This document shows, piece by piece, positions 8,225 through 15,673 of a stretch of DNA of 64,000 nt. How positions within the stretch are numbered: the stretch's first letter is position 1; the number at the start of each line of letters is the position of its first letter. Location: the NCBI GenBank assembly GCA_030583865.1, contig CP129479.1:2256819-2320818 (forward strand), given 5' to 3'. The stretch is from Thermodesulfobacteriota bacterium (GTDB lineage: Bacteria; Desulfobacterota; GWC2-55-46). The position numbers and the translations under genes are program-made. The notes under the pieces were generated by a model. The model made no database searches and was not told the origin of the DNA. It saw only the letters and a list, made by a program, of their open reading frames with translations.

Positions 8225-8986
8225 CTACCAGAAATAGAGCTGCGAGACCACGAAGAACCAGACTACGTCCACGAAGTGCCAGTAGACCGATGCCGATTTT
8301 ACGAAGGCCTTGTTGACCTTGCCCGAGAGCGCCGGCAGCAGTATGCACAGGAATAGCGCAAGCCCCACCAGGACGTGCGAGCCGTGGAAACCCGTTATGG
8401 AGAAGAAAGACGACGAGAAGACGTTCGTGCCGAAGGTGAAGCCGTGGTGGTAGAACTCGGTCCACTCGAAGGCGGATATGCCGAGGAAGACCGTGCCCAA
8501 TACCATCGTGACCACCAGCCAGAAGATGAACCCCTTCCTGTCGTAATGCTCGTCCTCGATCTTCCCCTCGGCGAGGTGGATGGTGAAGCTCGAGGCCACC
8601 AGTATGAAAGTCATGACGACCGGCAGCGCCATCGATATATCCGGGGTGCCCGGCGGCGGCCAGAAGGGGGCCGTAAGCCTCGTCACCCAGTATGCCGCGA
8701 AAAAGCCTACGAAAAGGAAGGCCTCGGCCACTATGAAAAACGGCATCGCCCAGACGCTTAAGCCCATCGAGTACCCGTGCTCGTCCTCCAGCCCCTCCCT
8801 GACCCAGCCTACGATGGATATGAGCACCAGGGGGGTCCCTATCCCGAGGCAGATCAAGGCCGCCATCGGCATCTTGTAGACGAAATAGAAGCCGAAGGCC
8901 AGCGGCGCGAGGAAGAGTATCCCCACGCTCACCAGGAGAGGCCAGTAACTGGTGTGCCACTTCAGTTCATGCGCGTGCCCGTTCAT
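8225..8986 (-). CDS. ctaE: Cytochrome c oxidase subunit III
   Basis: A 253-residue, seven-helix protein with the subunit III hallmarks FHGSHVLVG and YWHFVDVVWFF near the C-terminus and EAFLFVGFFAAY in the middle. It stabilises subunit I and its proton entry path. AGGAGG lies 10 nt before the ATG. It is the first structural gene of the operon (order III-II-I, then ctaB and sco), unlike the common II-I-III order, and lies 82 bp behind the Rrf2 regulator. Confidence 0.94.
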   Translation of the reverse strand: MNGHAHELKWHTSYWPLLVSVGILFLAPLAFGFYFVYKMPMAALICLGIGTPLVLISIVGWVREGLEDEHGYSMGLSVWAMPFFIVAEAFLFVGFFAAYWVTRLTAPFWPPPGTPDISMALPVVMTFILVASSFTIHLAEGKIEDEHYDRKGFIFWLVVTMVLGTVFLGISAFEWTEFYHHGFTFGTNVFSSSFFSITGFHGSHVLVGLALFLCILLPALSGKVNKAFVKSASVYWHFVDVVWFFVVSQLYFW

Positions 8987-9008
8987 CTCGTTTTTACCTC
9001 CTGGACAG

Positions 9009-9031
9009 TCCGGCCCTCAGGCCGGATTTTT
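9009..9031 (+). terminator. Terminator-like hairpin between rrf2 and ctaE
   Basis: A perfect TCCGGCC/GGCCGGA stem with a CTCA loop followed by TTTTT on the plus strand. Flanking genes are on the minus strand, so it would either stop antisense transcription or, read on the minus strand, form a hairpin next to the ctaE ribosome site. Confidence 0.45.
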
Positions 9032-9068
9032 GCGATTTTCTGGATAATTAAGGTCTTCTTAGTCCTTT

Positions 9069-9482
9069 TTATTTGCAAAAAAAACCGGGCCCTATCCCCC
9101 CGATGCTCTCGGATGCGAGGATGCCCGCGACGCTCAACGAACACCTTTTAAGCACGGCGTGCAGCAGGCATTCGGAAAGGTCCGAGCAATCGCCGTCCTT
9201 TATGGCGCACCCTGCCTCGACCGGGCCGTCTATGGCCTCCACGACCTCGAGGAGGGTGATGGCGCCCGGGTCCCTGTCGAGCATGAACCCGCCGTCCCTA
9301 CCCCTTGCCGACCTGATGATGCCCCTTGATGCGAGCGTCCGGAAGAGCTTCGCGAGGTACTGCTTCGAAATCCCCGTGGCCCTCGATATCTCGTCTATCC
9401 CGGTGTAATCGGATGCCTTGCTGGTGGATATGTACACGAGACCGGCTATCGCGTAACCGGAACCTTTGCTGAACCTGAACAA
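9069..9482 (-). CDS. Rrf2-family transcriptional regulator with three-cysteine cluster motif
   Basis: A 137-residue protein with an N-terminal winged helix (FSKGSGYAI, ISRATGISKQYLAKLF) and a C-x6-C-x5-C motif (GCAIKDGDCSDLSEC), the spacing region that binds [2Fe-2S] or [4Fe-4S] in IscR and NsrR. It probably senses iron-sulfur status, nitric oxide or redox state. The start is TTG at 9482, preceded by GAGAGG at 7 nt. The upstream ATG at 9557 is rejected because the sigma-54 promoter predicts transcription from about 9558 and the added residues are not Rrf2-like. It sits first in the oxidase operon, so it may regulate that operon. Confidence 0.85.
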   Translation of the reverse strand: MFRFSKGSGYAIAGLVYISTSKASDYTGIDEISRATGISKQYLAKLFRTLASRGIIRSARGRDGGFMLDRDPGAITLLEVVEAIDGPVEAGCAIKDGDCSDLSECLLHAVLKRCSLSVAGILASESIGGIGPGFFCK

Positions 9483-9568
9483 ATTACACCCTCTCTTCCC
9501 GCGCCGGTTGGAAGACAGCCGAGCAGCCGTTGTGTATAGCTTAGCATGTATTGACATATTGGCAACTT

Positions 9569-9585
9569 AGCAACAAGCGTGCCAA
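9569..9585 (-). promoter_or_regulatory. Sigma-54 (-24/-12) promoter for the rrf2-oxidase operon
   Basis: The minus strand reads TTGGCACGCTTGTTGCT, a full match to the sigma-54 consensus TGGCAC-N5-TTGCW with correct GG/GC spacing. The predicted start is about 9558, giving a leader of about 75 nt to the TTG start of rrf2. An NtrC-type activator is encoded immediately upstream. Confidence 0.8.
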
Positions 9586-9649
9586 TAACGCATAAGGCTT
9601 TTTCAAAGGGGTTTTTCGGAATCCAGACTGGTTCTGGCGGAAGGACGCT

Positions 9650-9664
9650 GCGGCATAATGCCGC
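9650..9664. promoter_or_regulatory. Palindrome 1, candidate NtrC-type upstream activator site
   Basis: GCGGCATAATGCCGC, a perfect 7-1-7 palindrome centred about 99 bp upstream of the predicted sigma-54 transcription start, the usual distance for enhancer-binding proteins. Confidence 0.5.
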
Positions 9665-9730
9665 TCTGTTGGATTTTTCCTGAAGGAAAAAAGCTGTAAT
9701 ACCGTAAGCTTACCGGCAGATGCGCCATTT

Positions 9731-9744
9731 TGCCGCATGCGGCA
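9731..9744. promoter_or_regulatory. Palindrome 2, candidate activator site or terminator stem
   Basis: TGCCGCATGCGGCA, a perfect 14-bp palindrome with the same GCCGCAT half-site as palindrome 1, centred about 180 bp upstream of the sigma-54 start. It lies just after the activator gene's stop and has a T-run on the plus side, so a terminator role is also possible. Confidence 0.45.
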
Positions 9745-9764
9745 TTTTTGCGCCTTGCCACGTA

Positions 9765-11078
9765 TCAGGCGGGGCCGCCCTGCCTCAAGCCGTACTTGGC
9801 GATCTTCCTCTGGAGGGTGCGGCGGTCTATCCTGAGGACCCGTGCCGAGCGGCTTACGTTCCAGCCGTTGGCCTCAAGGACGCCTGCTATGCAGTCCCTC
9901 TCGGAGCATTCGAGCGTGCCTGTTTCCGGGCGCGCCAGGGGACCGGAGCGGCGTCTTTTGAGCGAATCCGAAAGCAGGCCCTCTGTTATGGCCTCGCCCG
10001 TGCTCATGACCGCCGCGCTTTCAATGAGGTTCTTAAGCTCCCTTACGTTACCCGGCCAGTTGTGGGCTTTAAGGATATCGAGCGCGCCCTGGCCGAAGCA
10101 GAGCCTTTTCCCGCGCGCCTTAGAAGCCCGCTCAAGGAAAAAGGACGCGAGCGCCGGTATGTCCTCGGGCCTTTCCCTGAGCGGCGGTATATGGACCCTG
10201 CATACGTTCAGCCTGTAATAGAAGTCCAGCCTGAACCTCCCGGCCGCAACCTCCTTTTCAATGTCCTTGTTGATGGCCGCCACTATCCGGGTGTTTACGC
10301 TCATCTCGCGGTTCGAGCCCAGTGGCCGGAACGAGCCCGTCTCCATGAACCTCAAGAGCATGGCCTGCACCGGGAGTTCCATGTCGCCTATCTCGTCGAT
10401 GAAGAGGGTGCCGTTGTCGGCTGCCCGCAGCAACCCGTCCTTCGAGTCCAGCGCGCCCGTGAACGCGCCCTTTACGTGCCCGAAGAGCTCGTTCTCCAGG
10501 AGGCCCGCTTTCAAAGAGGCGCAGTTCACGGCGATGAAGGGCATCTCCTTTCTCACGCTCTCGAAATGGAGGGCGCGCGCAACAAGCTCCTTTCCCGTGC
10601 CGCTCTCGCCGGAGATGAGCACAGGAAGGCCCGTGTCCTTTACCCGCAGCACGAACCTCGCGACCTCCTTCATGGCGGGGCTCGACCCTGCCATGCCCTG
10701 GCAGGCGGGCTCGGGCCCGTCCGCCGGGGTCATGCCCGAGAGCACCTTCTCTATCTCGTCTATGGAGCACGGTTTCGTGAGGTAGTTATAGCCGCCGAGC
10801 TTCATGGCGGTCACCGCGTCGGCTATGGAGCCGTACCCTGTAAGTATGATGCAGGCCGTGGCGGGCCTGGCCACCCGGAGCCTTGAAAGCACCTCGAAGC
10901 CGTTCATGCCGGGCATCATCATGTCTATAATGGCGGCGTCAAAGGGCGAAGACGAGGCGATCGCGAGCGCCTCGTCGCCTGTAGCCGCGGGCTTAACGTC
11001 GTGTCCGCGGGCGGAGAGCGCCATGCAGAGCGTTTTCCTGAAGACCCTGTCGTCGTCGAGGACCAGTATGCGCGCCAT
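9765..11078 (-). CDS. NtrC-family sigma-54-dependent response regulator
   Basis: A 437-residue activator with a receiver domain (phospho-acceptor D52 in IIDMMMPG), an AAA+ domain (Walker A GESGTGKE 157-164, sigma-54-contacting GAFTGA 204-209, Walker B LFIDEIGD) and a C-terminal Fis-type helix-turn-helix (about 395-430). All residues needed for sigma-54 activation are present. It overlaps the sensor kinase stop by one base (TGATG). Its neighbour downstream is the sigma-54 promoter of the oxidase operon, with palindromes in between, so that operon is the likeliest target. Confidence 0.93.
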   Translation of the reverse strand: MARILVLDDDRVFRKTLCMALSARGHDVKPAATGDEALAIASSSPFDAAIIDMMMPGMNGFEVLSRLRVARPATACIILTGYGSIADAVTAMKLGGYNYLTKPCSIDEIEKVLSGMTPADGPEPACQGMAGSSPAMKEVARFVLRVKDTGLPVLISGESGTGKELVARALHFESVRKEMPFIAVNCASLKAGLLENELFGHVKGAFTGALDSKDGLLRAADNGTLFIDEIGDMELPVQAMLLRFMETGSFRPLGSNREMSVNTRIVAAINKDIEKEVAAGRFRLDFYYRLNVCRVHIPPLRERPEDIPALASFFLERASKARGKRLCFGQGALDILKAHNWPGNVRELKNLIESAAVMSTGEAITEGLLSDSLKRRRSGPLARPETGTLECSERDCIAGVLEANGWNVSRSARVLRIDRRTLQRKIAKYGLRQGGPA

Positions 11079-12166
11079 CAGCCTGCCCCCTTTCCGCTAC
11101 CATCGGCAGCCGGGGGCAGGAGGAGGTCCACCCTGGTGAGGCCGGGCCTGCTCTCTATCCGTATCTCGCCCTTAAGGTCGCGCATTATGCCGTAGCTCAC
11201 GGAGAGGCCGAGGCCCGTGCCCTTGCCGACCGGCTTTGTCGTGAAGAAGGGCTCGAAGACCCTCTTTAAGAGCTCCCTGGGGATGCCTGGACCGTCGTCC
11301 GACACGCTCACCCGCACGAAGCCGGAGAAGGAGGTAGAAACCGAAACCTTTCCGCCCCCGTTCTCCTCGACCGCGTCCATCGCGTTCCTTACGACGTTAA
11401 AGAGGACCTGCCTGAACCTGTCCGGGTCCGTGGAGGCAAGCGGTATTTCGGGATCGAGGCTGGTGGAAAGCTCGACCGATTTCGACCCCTCCCCCCTGGT
11501 GGCGAACTTCAAGGCCCTCTGGACGAGCGGGTTTATGTCGGTCGGCTGAAGGCGAGTGGCCCCGGCCTGCGAGAAACCCAGGAGGTCGTTTATTATGCCC
11601 CTGCACCTTTCTATCTCGCCCTTCATGTCTGAGAGGTGCTCGCTCAGGACCTCCCGAGGGAGGTCCTGAGAGCCGCCCCTTTCCACCATGCGCGCTATTT
11701 CGTCGGAGATTATCGAGATGGTGCCGAGGGGGGTATTGAGCTCATGGGCTATGCCGGCGGCAAGCTGGCCTATGGCGGCCATCTTCTCGACCTTCTCCAT
11801 AAGCTCCTCCTGCTTGATCCTTATGAGCCCCTTTCCGGTCACGTCCATTATGATCTCGAAGACGCTGCCCGGGGCGCCGCCCTTGCCGCCCGCAGGGACG
11901 GCAACCACCTCGAGCTCGCGCGGCCCGCCGTCGCCCTCGAGCGTGAACTCGTAGTGGGCGGGCGCGCCGCATTCGATGGCTCGCCCGGTGGGGCAGATGG
12001 CGCAGAACTCCAACCCCCTGCTCGCGACCCTGTAGCAGGCCCTTCTCCTGCCCGTCCGGGCCCCGAACCACTCGGCGGCCCTCCGGTTCATCCACTGTAT
12101 CTGGTGCCGGCAGTCTATATAGAGCAGCGCGGCATCCAGGCTGTCGAGCGCTTCCTCGATCTTCAT
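11078..12166 (-). CDS. Soluble PAS-domain sensor histidine kinase
   Basis: A 362-residue kinase without membrane helices: PAS domain (about 5-110), HisKA with phospho-accepting H141 (AAGIAHELNTPLG), and an HATPase domain with the DGPGIP and GTGLGLSVSYG boxes. The PAS domain carries a cysteine cluster (C44, C55, C58 in CAICPTG, C66) that could bind a metal, an Fe-S cluster or sense thiol redox state. It is co-transcribed with the NtrC-type regulator. Signal is unknown; given the oxidase next door, oxygen or redox state is a reasonable guess. Confidence 0.88.
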   Translation of the reverse strand: MKIEEALDSLDAALLYIDCRHQIQWMNRRAAEWFGARTGRRRACYRVASRGLEFCAICPTGRAIECGAPAHYEFTLEGDGGPRELEVVAVPAGGKGGAPGSVFEIIMDVTGKGLIRIKQEELMEKVEKMAAIGQLAAGIAHELNTPLGTISIISDEIARMVERGGSQDLPREVLSEHLSDMKGEIERCRGIINDLLGFSQAGATRLQPTDINPLVQRALKFATRGEGSKSVELSTSLDPEIPLASTDPDRFRQVLFNVVRNAMDAVEENGGGKVSVSTSFSGFVRVSVSDDGPGIPRELLKRVFEPFFTTKPVGKGTGLGLSVSYGIMRDLKGEIRIESRPGLTRVDLLLPPAADGSGKGAG

Positions 12167-12243
12167 GGGTCAATCCGGTTTGAGAAAAGGACCGCTTTCC
12201 TGGCCAAGGCGGCTCGGAACTTCTGACGCGGCCCTGCCCCTGG

Positions 12244-12273
12244 ATTATACTCCTAAGAAACCGCCCCAGACAA
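12244..12273 (-). promoter_or_regulatory. Putative sigma-70 promoter for the two-component pair
   Basis: On the minus strand TATAAT (12249-12244) lies 18 bp after TTGTCT (12273-12268). Predicted start is about 70 nt before the kinase ATG. Confidence 0.4.
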
Positions 12274-12360
12274 GAAGAGAGATGCCAGGCCGCACGGTGC
12301 GGCGCTTTTGTATTTAGCCCCGGCAGGTCTTAAACCAAAAAAAGACGGGTCCAAAATGGA

Positions 12361-12389
12361 TTGACAAAGGCGTAAAAGATAAATAATCT
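12361..12389 (+). promoter_or_regulatory. Sigma-70 promoter for the flavocytochrome operon
   Basis: TTGACA (12361-12366), 17-bp spacer, TAATCT (12384-12389). The leader of about 78 nt contains an inverted repeat (GGTCCGG with CCGGACC around 12405-12450) that could fold before the ATG at 12474. Confidence 0.65.
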
Positions 12390-12473
12390 GGTCAGGGCCT
12401 GCCGGTCCGGACGTAGTCTGCGCGATACGCCCGGACCGGGCCCGCAAACCGCCTTCAGGGGGACCATCTCCGC

Positions 12474-13793
12474 ATGAGGCACCTCCTTTACGGGGCCTTC
12501 TGGATAACGATATATCTCGTGCTCGCCGTCTCGCCGCTTCTCGTCCTCCTCCTCGGCGATGCCCCTTCCGGAAGGGACTTCTGGAGGGACTTCTCTGTCG
12601 GCCTGGGGTTCACGGGCCTTTCCATGGCCGGGCTCCAGTTTTTCCTCACCGGGCGCTTCAAGGGGCTTACGCTCCCATACGGCATAGACGTGGTCTACCA
12701 TTTCCACCGCCAGATATCCATAATCGCCTTCTTCTTCGTCCTATCCCACCCGGCAATCCTCATCATATCGAGCCCGGAGACGCTCTCCATCCTCCGGCCT
12801 TCCGGGATGCCCTGGAGGACGGCAGCCGGGGTCGCCGCGCTCGCCTCCTTCGCGGTTATAATAATAACTTCCGTTTACCGCGGACGGCTCGGCATCGCGT
12901 ACGAGCGCTGGCGGGTGATACACGGGTATGTGGCGGTCGGCGCAGTGGCCCTTGCAGTGGCGCACATAATCGGGGTGGACTACTACACGCAGGCACCGCT
13001 TAAGCGCTGGTTCTGGGTGGCCCTCGCGTCCGCCTGGGTGCTGGCCCTCGTCTATATCCGCATCGGCAAGCCGGCGATGATGCTCAGGAGACCGTACAGG
13101 GTGGAGAAGGTGATAAGGGAGCGGGGCAGCTCCTGGACCCTGGTATTGAAGCCCGACGGGCACGCGGGCATCCGGTTCAAGCCCGGGCAGTTCGCGTGGC
13201 TCACGCTCGGCAGGTCGCCTTTCTCGATAAAGGAGAACCCGTTCTCGTTCTCGTCGAGCGCCATGAGGACCGGCGAAGTCCGCATGACCATCAAGGAGCT
13301 CGGGGACTTCACCTCGCGAATAAAGGACACGGCTCCGGGCACGCGCGCCTACATAGACGGGCCATACGGCATGTTCACCATAGACAGGCACCTGGCCCCG
13401 GGCTATGTCTTCATAGCGGGCGGGGTCGGGATAGCCCCGATCATGGGCATGCTGCGGACGCTTGCCGACAGGGCGGACAAGCGCCCGCTCTTCCTTTTCT
13501 ATTGCAGCAGGTCGTGGGAGGAGGCAACGTTCCGGGAAGAGATCGCCGAGCTTGAGGAGAGGCTCGACCTCAAGACCGTATACATACTCGAGAAGCACCA
13601 TGAAGGCTGGGCCGGGGAGACCGGCTATATAAGCGCCCCTGTTATGTCGCGACACCTGAAGACGCCTGAAAGGCTGGATTACGAGTATTTCGTATGCGGC
13701 ACGCACCTCATGCAGCTGGCGGTAAAGGACGCCCTGGACGAGCTCGGGGTGCCCATGGAGCAGGTCCAGTCGGAGAGCTTCAATTTCATATGA
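12474..13793 (+). CDS. Ferric-reductase-like transmembrane flavocytochrome
   Basis: A 439-residue protein. The N-terminal half is a ferric-reductase/NOX-type membrane domain of about six helices with haem-ligand histidine candidates (YHFHRQ, LSHPAI, VIHGYV, VAHII). The C-terminal half is a ferredoxin-reductase-like unit with an FAD-binding region (FKPGQFAWLTL, NPFSFSS) and a nucleotide-binding region (IAGGVGIAPIMGML, YFVCGTHLM). It should move electrons from cytoplasmic NAD(P)H through FAD and two haems across the membrane. The next gene, a tetrahaem cytochrome, overlaps it by ATGA and is the obvious periplasmic acceptor. Confidence 0.88.
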   Translation: MRHLLYGAFWITIYLVLAVSPLLVLLLGDAPSGRDFWRDFSVGLGFTGLSMAGLQFFLTGRFKGLTLPYGIDVVYHFHRQISIIAFFFVLSHPAILIISSPETLSILRPSGMPWRTAAGVAALASFAVIIITSVYRGRLGIAYERWRVIHGYVAVGAVALAVAHIIGVDYYTQAPLKRWFWVALASAWVLALVYIRIGKPAMMLRRPYRVEKVIRERGSSWTLVLKPDGHAGIRFKPGQFAWLTLGRSPFSIKENPFSFSSSAMRTGEVRMTIKELGDFTSRIKDTAPGTRAYIDGPYGMFTIDRHLAPGYVFIAGGVGIAPIMGMLRTLADRADKRPLFLFYCSRSWEEATFREEIAELEERLDLKTVYILEKHHEGWAGETGYISAPVMSRHLKTPERLDYEYFVCGTHLMQLAVKDALDELGVPMEQVQSESFNFI

Positions 13794-14254
13794 GAGAGAC
13801 GTATTCGACGCACATAGCCCTCCTTACCGGCTTCCTAATACTCGTGGTCACGGCCGCCTTCGCGCTTATCCAGAACCCCGGCCTTTCGGCCCTGGACAGG
13901 AGGAGCGCCCCGTACATCCCTCACGGGACAGATGGAAAGGAGAACTGCCTGGCCTGCCACGGGCACGGCGCCACGAGCCCGTACCCGCAAAAACACCTTG
14001 GCTGGAAAGAGGCGAGCTGCACGAGGTGCCATGTCCAGGCGGCCAGGCCGGAGGCCGGGCCTGAGCCGGACGCCAATCCCGCGCCCCCCGCCGGGGCGTC
14101 TGCAGCGCACGCACGCCCCGTACCGCATCCGTTCGACGGATACGAAAGATGTTTCGGCTGCCACCACCCGGATACAGGCATGATGCGGGCGCCGTCGGAC
14201 CACAGGGACCGGCCGGAGGGCGGCTGCTCGGGATGCCATGCCGACGGCTTGTAG
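13790..14254 (+). CDS. Membrane-anchored tetrahaem c-type cytochrome
   Basis: A 154-residue protein with an N-terminal signal anchor (about 8-28) and four CXXCH haem sites (CLACH, CTRCH, CFGCH, CSGCH). A Pro/Ala-rich linker separates haem pairs 1-2 and 3-4. The CFGCHH and SDHRD histidines are candidate distal ligands. The ATG at 13790 overlaps the flavocytochrome stop (ATGA). It probably receives electrons from that protein on the periplasmic side. It is not a recognised NapC/NrfH family member. Confidence 0.87.
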   Translation: MRETYSTHIALLTGFLILVVTAAFALIQNPGLSALDRRSAPYIPHGTDGKENCLACHGHGATSPYPQKHLGWKEASCTRCHVQAARPEAGPEPDANPAPPAGASAAHARPVPHPFDGYERCFGCHHPDTGMMRAPSDHRDRPEGGCSGCHADGL

Positions 14255-14266
14255 ACGGGCAAGGCT

Positions 14267-14295
14267 TGGCAAGCCAGGGCCCGGTGTTCTATAAT
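14267..14295 (+). promoter_or_regulatory. Sigma-70 promoter for the Mrp antiporter operon
   Basis: TTGGCA, 18-bp spacer, then a perfect TATAAT (14290-14295). Predicted start is about 14302, at or next to the first ATG of mnhE. Confidence 0.6.
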
Positions 14296-14301
14296 AGCGC
14301 C

Positions 14302-14793
14302 ATGCCTGTAGCGAGCCGAAATTTTTCGTATATGCGCCTGGCCCTTCATACCGCTCTGCTCCTCGTCATCTGGTGGTCTCTCACTGACGGCGATACGGGG
14401 GCGCTCTTCGCGGGCCTGCCCTTTGCCGTCATAGGCGCCGTCATCTGGTCGCTTCTCGGAAGCCCGCCTCCGATAAGCGCCCGGGGGCTTGCGGCCTTCG
14501 TGCCCTTTTTCGCGTGGGAGTCGCTCCAGTCCGGGCTCGACGTTGCCTTCAGGGTATTCAACCCGCGCATCCCGGTGGCGCCGGCCTTCATCCTTGTCCC
14601 GCTCCGGCTGCCCGAGAGCGCGCCGAGGACCTTCCTTGCCGGCGCGCTCAACCTCCTGCCGGGGACGCTTAGCGTGGAGATAAACGGGGACCTGATCCAA
14701 GTGCACGTGATCGACGAAAACGGAGGCGCCATGAGGCGATTGAAGATGCTTGAAGAGCGCGTGGCCGGCGTATTCGGCCTGCGGCTCGATTGA
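14302..14793 (+). CDS. mnhE: Mrp-type Na+/H+ antiporter subunit E
   Basis: A 163-residue MnhE/MrpE protein with helical N-terminus and the conserved cytoplasmic tail (LNLLPGTLSVEINGD, VHVIDE). MrpE supports assembly of the multisubunit antiporter. ATG 14302 coincides with the predicted transcription start and would be leaderless; ATG 14332 (MRLALH) leaves a short leader and equally fits the family. It heads a tightly packed eight-gene operon. Confidence 0.9.
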   Translation: MPVASRNFSYMRLALHTALLLVIWWSLTDGDTGALFAGLPFAVIGAVIWSLLGSPPPISARGLAAFVPFFAWESLQSGLDVAFRVFNPRIPVAPAFILVPLRLPESAPRTFLAGALNLLPGTLSVEINGDLIQVHVIDENGGAMRRLKMLEERVAGVFGLRLD

Positions 14794-14804
14794 CGGGGGC
14801 CGGA

Positions 14805-15092
14805 ATGGACAGGCTCTTCTTCGCCCTTGCGGTCTTCCTGATACTCAACATACTCGCGGGCCTGTACCGCGTGCTGCGCGGCCCGACCAGGGCCGACAGG
14901 ATGCTGGCCTTCCAGCTCTTCGGGACTACCGGGGTAGCAGCGCTCCTCCTCCTTTCCGAGGCCGCTCAGGAACCCATGCTCCGTGATATCGCCCTTGTCT
15001 TCGCGCTCCTTTCGGTCATAACGTCCGCCGGTTTCGCGAGGACGGTAAGAGGCCGTACGGCCCCGGGGGGAGCGGCAGATGACCGTGGTTGA
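14805..15092 (+). CDS. mnhF: Mrp-type antiporter subunit F
   Basis: A 95-residue, three-helix protein with the MnhF core YRVLRGPTRADRMLAFQLFG and a conserved acidic end to helix 3 (LRDIALVFALLS). ATG 14805 is chosen; a TTG at 14790 overlapping the mnhE stop is an alternative. It overlaps mnhG by 14 nt. Confidence 0.88.
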   Translation: MDRLFFALAVFLILNILAGLYRVLRGPTRADRMLAFQLFGTTGVAALLLLSEAAQEPMLRDIALVFALLSVITSAGFARTVRGRTAPGGAADDRG

Positions 15093-15393
15093 CGCGCTCT
15101 CGACGGCCCTCCTCCTTTCAGGCGCGGTCTTTTTCCTCGCGGGGACGGTCGGCATCATACGCCTCCCGGACGTCTACACGAGGCTACATGCCCTTACCAA
15201 GGCCGACAACCTGGGGCTGGGGCTCATAACGGCGGGGCTCGTCCTGCAGGCAGGGTCCCTTCCCGGAGCGATAAAACTCGCCCTCATCTGGTTCCTGGTG
15301 ATATCAAACAGCTCTACCATAAGCTATCTGATAGCGAACGCCGCGAAGAAATCGGGCGTAATGCCCTGGAGGAAGGGCGATGGAAAACGCTAG
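15079..15393 (+). CDS. mnhG: Mrp-type antiporter subunit G
   Basis: A 104-residue, three-helix MnhG protein with the signature GTVGIIRLPDVYTRLHALTKAD. It overlaps its neighbours by 14 nt on both sides, indicating translational coupling. Confidence 0.9.
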   Translation: MTVVDALSTALLLSGAVFFLAGTVGIIRLPDVYTRLHALTKADNLGLGLITAGLVLQAGSLPGAIKLALIWFLVISNSSTISYLIANAAKKSGVMPWRKGDGKR

Positions 15394-15664
15394 CCTACTC
15401 GACATTATCCTCGCCGCCTCGCTTGTCCTCCTTGCCTGGCGTCTCATCACGACCCCTGACCTTTTCAAGGCGGCGGTCCTTTTCATCACGCTGAGCCTCT
15501 TGATGGCGCTGGCCTGGGTGCGCCTCAAAGCCCCGGACATAGCCCTTGCCGAGGCGGCCATAGGCGCCGGGATCACCGGCATCCTCCTCATAGACACGCT
15601 CGGGCGGCTCGGCACGGGACGTCGCGGCAGAGGGGACGGCGGCTGCGGCAGGCAGGGAGAGTAA
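15380..15664 (+). CDS. MbhD-like (DUF4040) antiporter subunit
   Basis: A 94-residue, three-helix protein matching the MbhD/DUF4040 domain (LFKAAVLFITLSLLMALAWV, APDIALAEAAIGAG). In classical Mrp systems this segment is fused to the end of MrpA; here, as in membrane-bound hydrogenases, it is a separate protein. The basic/Gly tail is unremarkable. Confidence 0.82.
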   Translation: MENASLLDIILAASLVLLAWRLITTPDLFKAAVLFITLSLLMALAWVRLKAPDIALAEAAIGAGITGILLIDTLGRLGTGRRGRGDGGCGRQGE

Positions 15665-15673
15665 GGATATTGG

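Noticed and set aside
9483-9557. ATG 9557 as start of the Rrf2 regulator
   Set aside because: It lies next to the predicted sigma-54 transcription start, has no leader, and adds residues unlike Rrf2 proteins.
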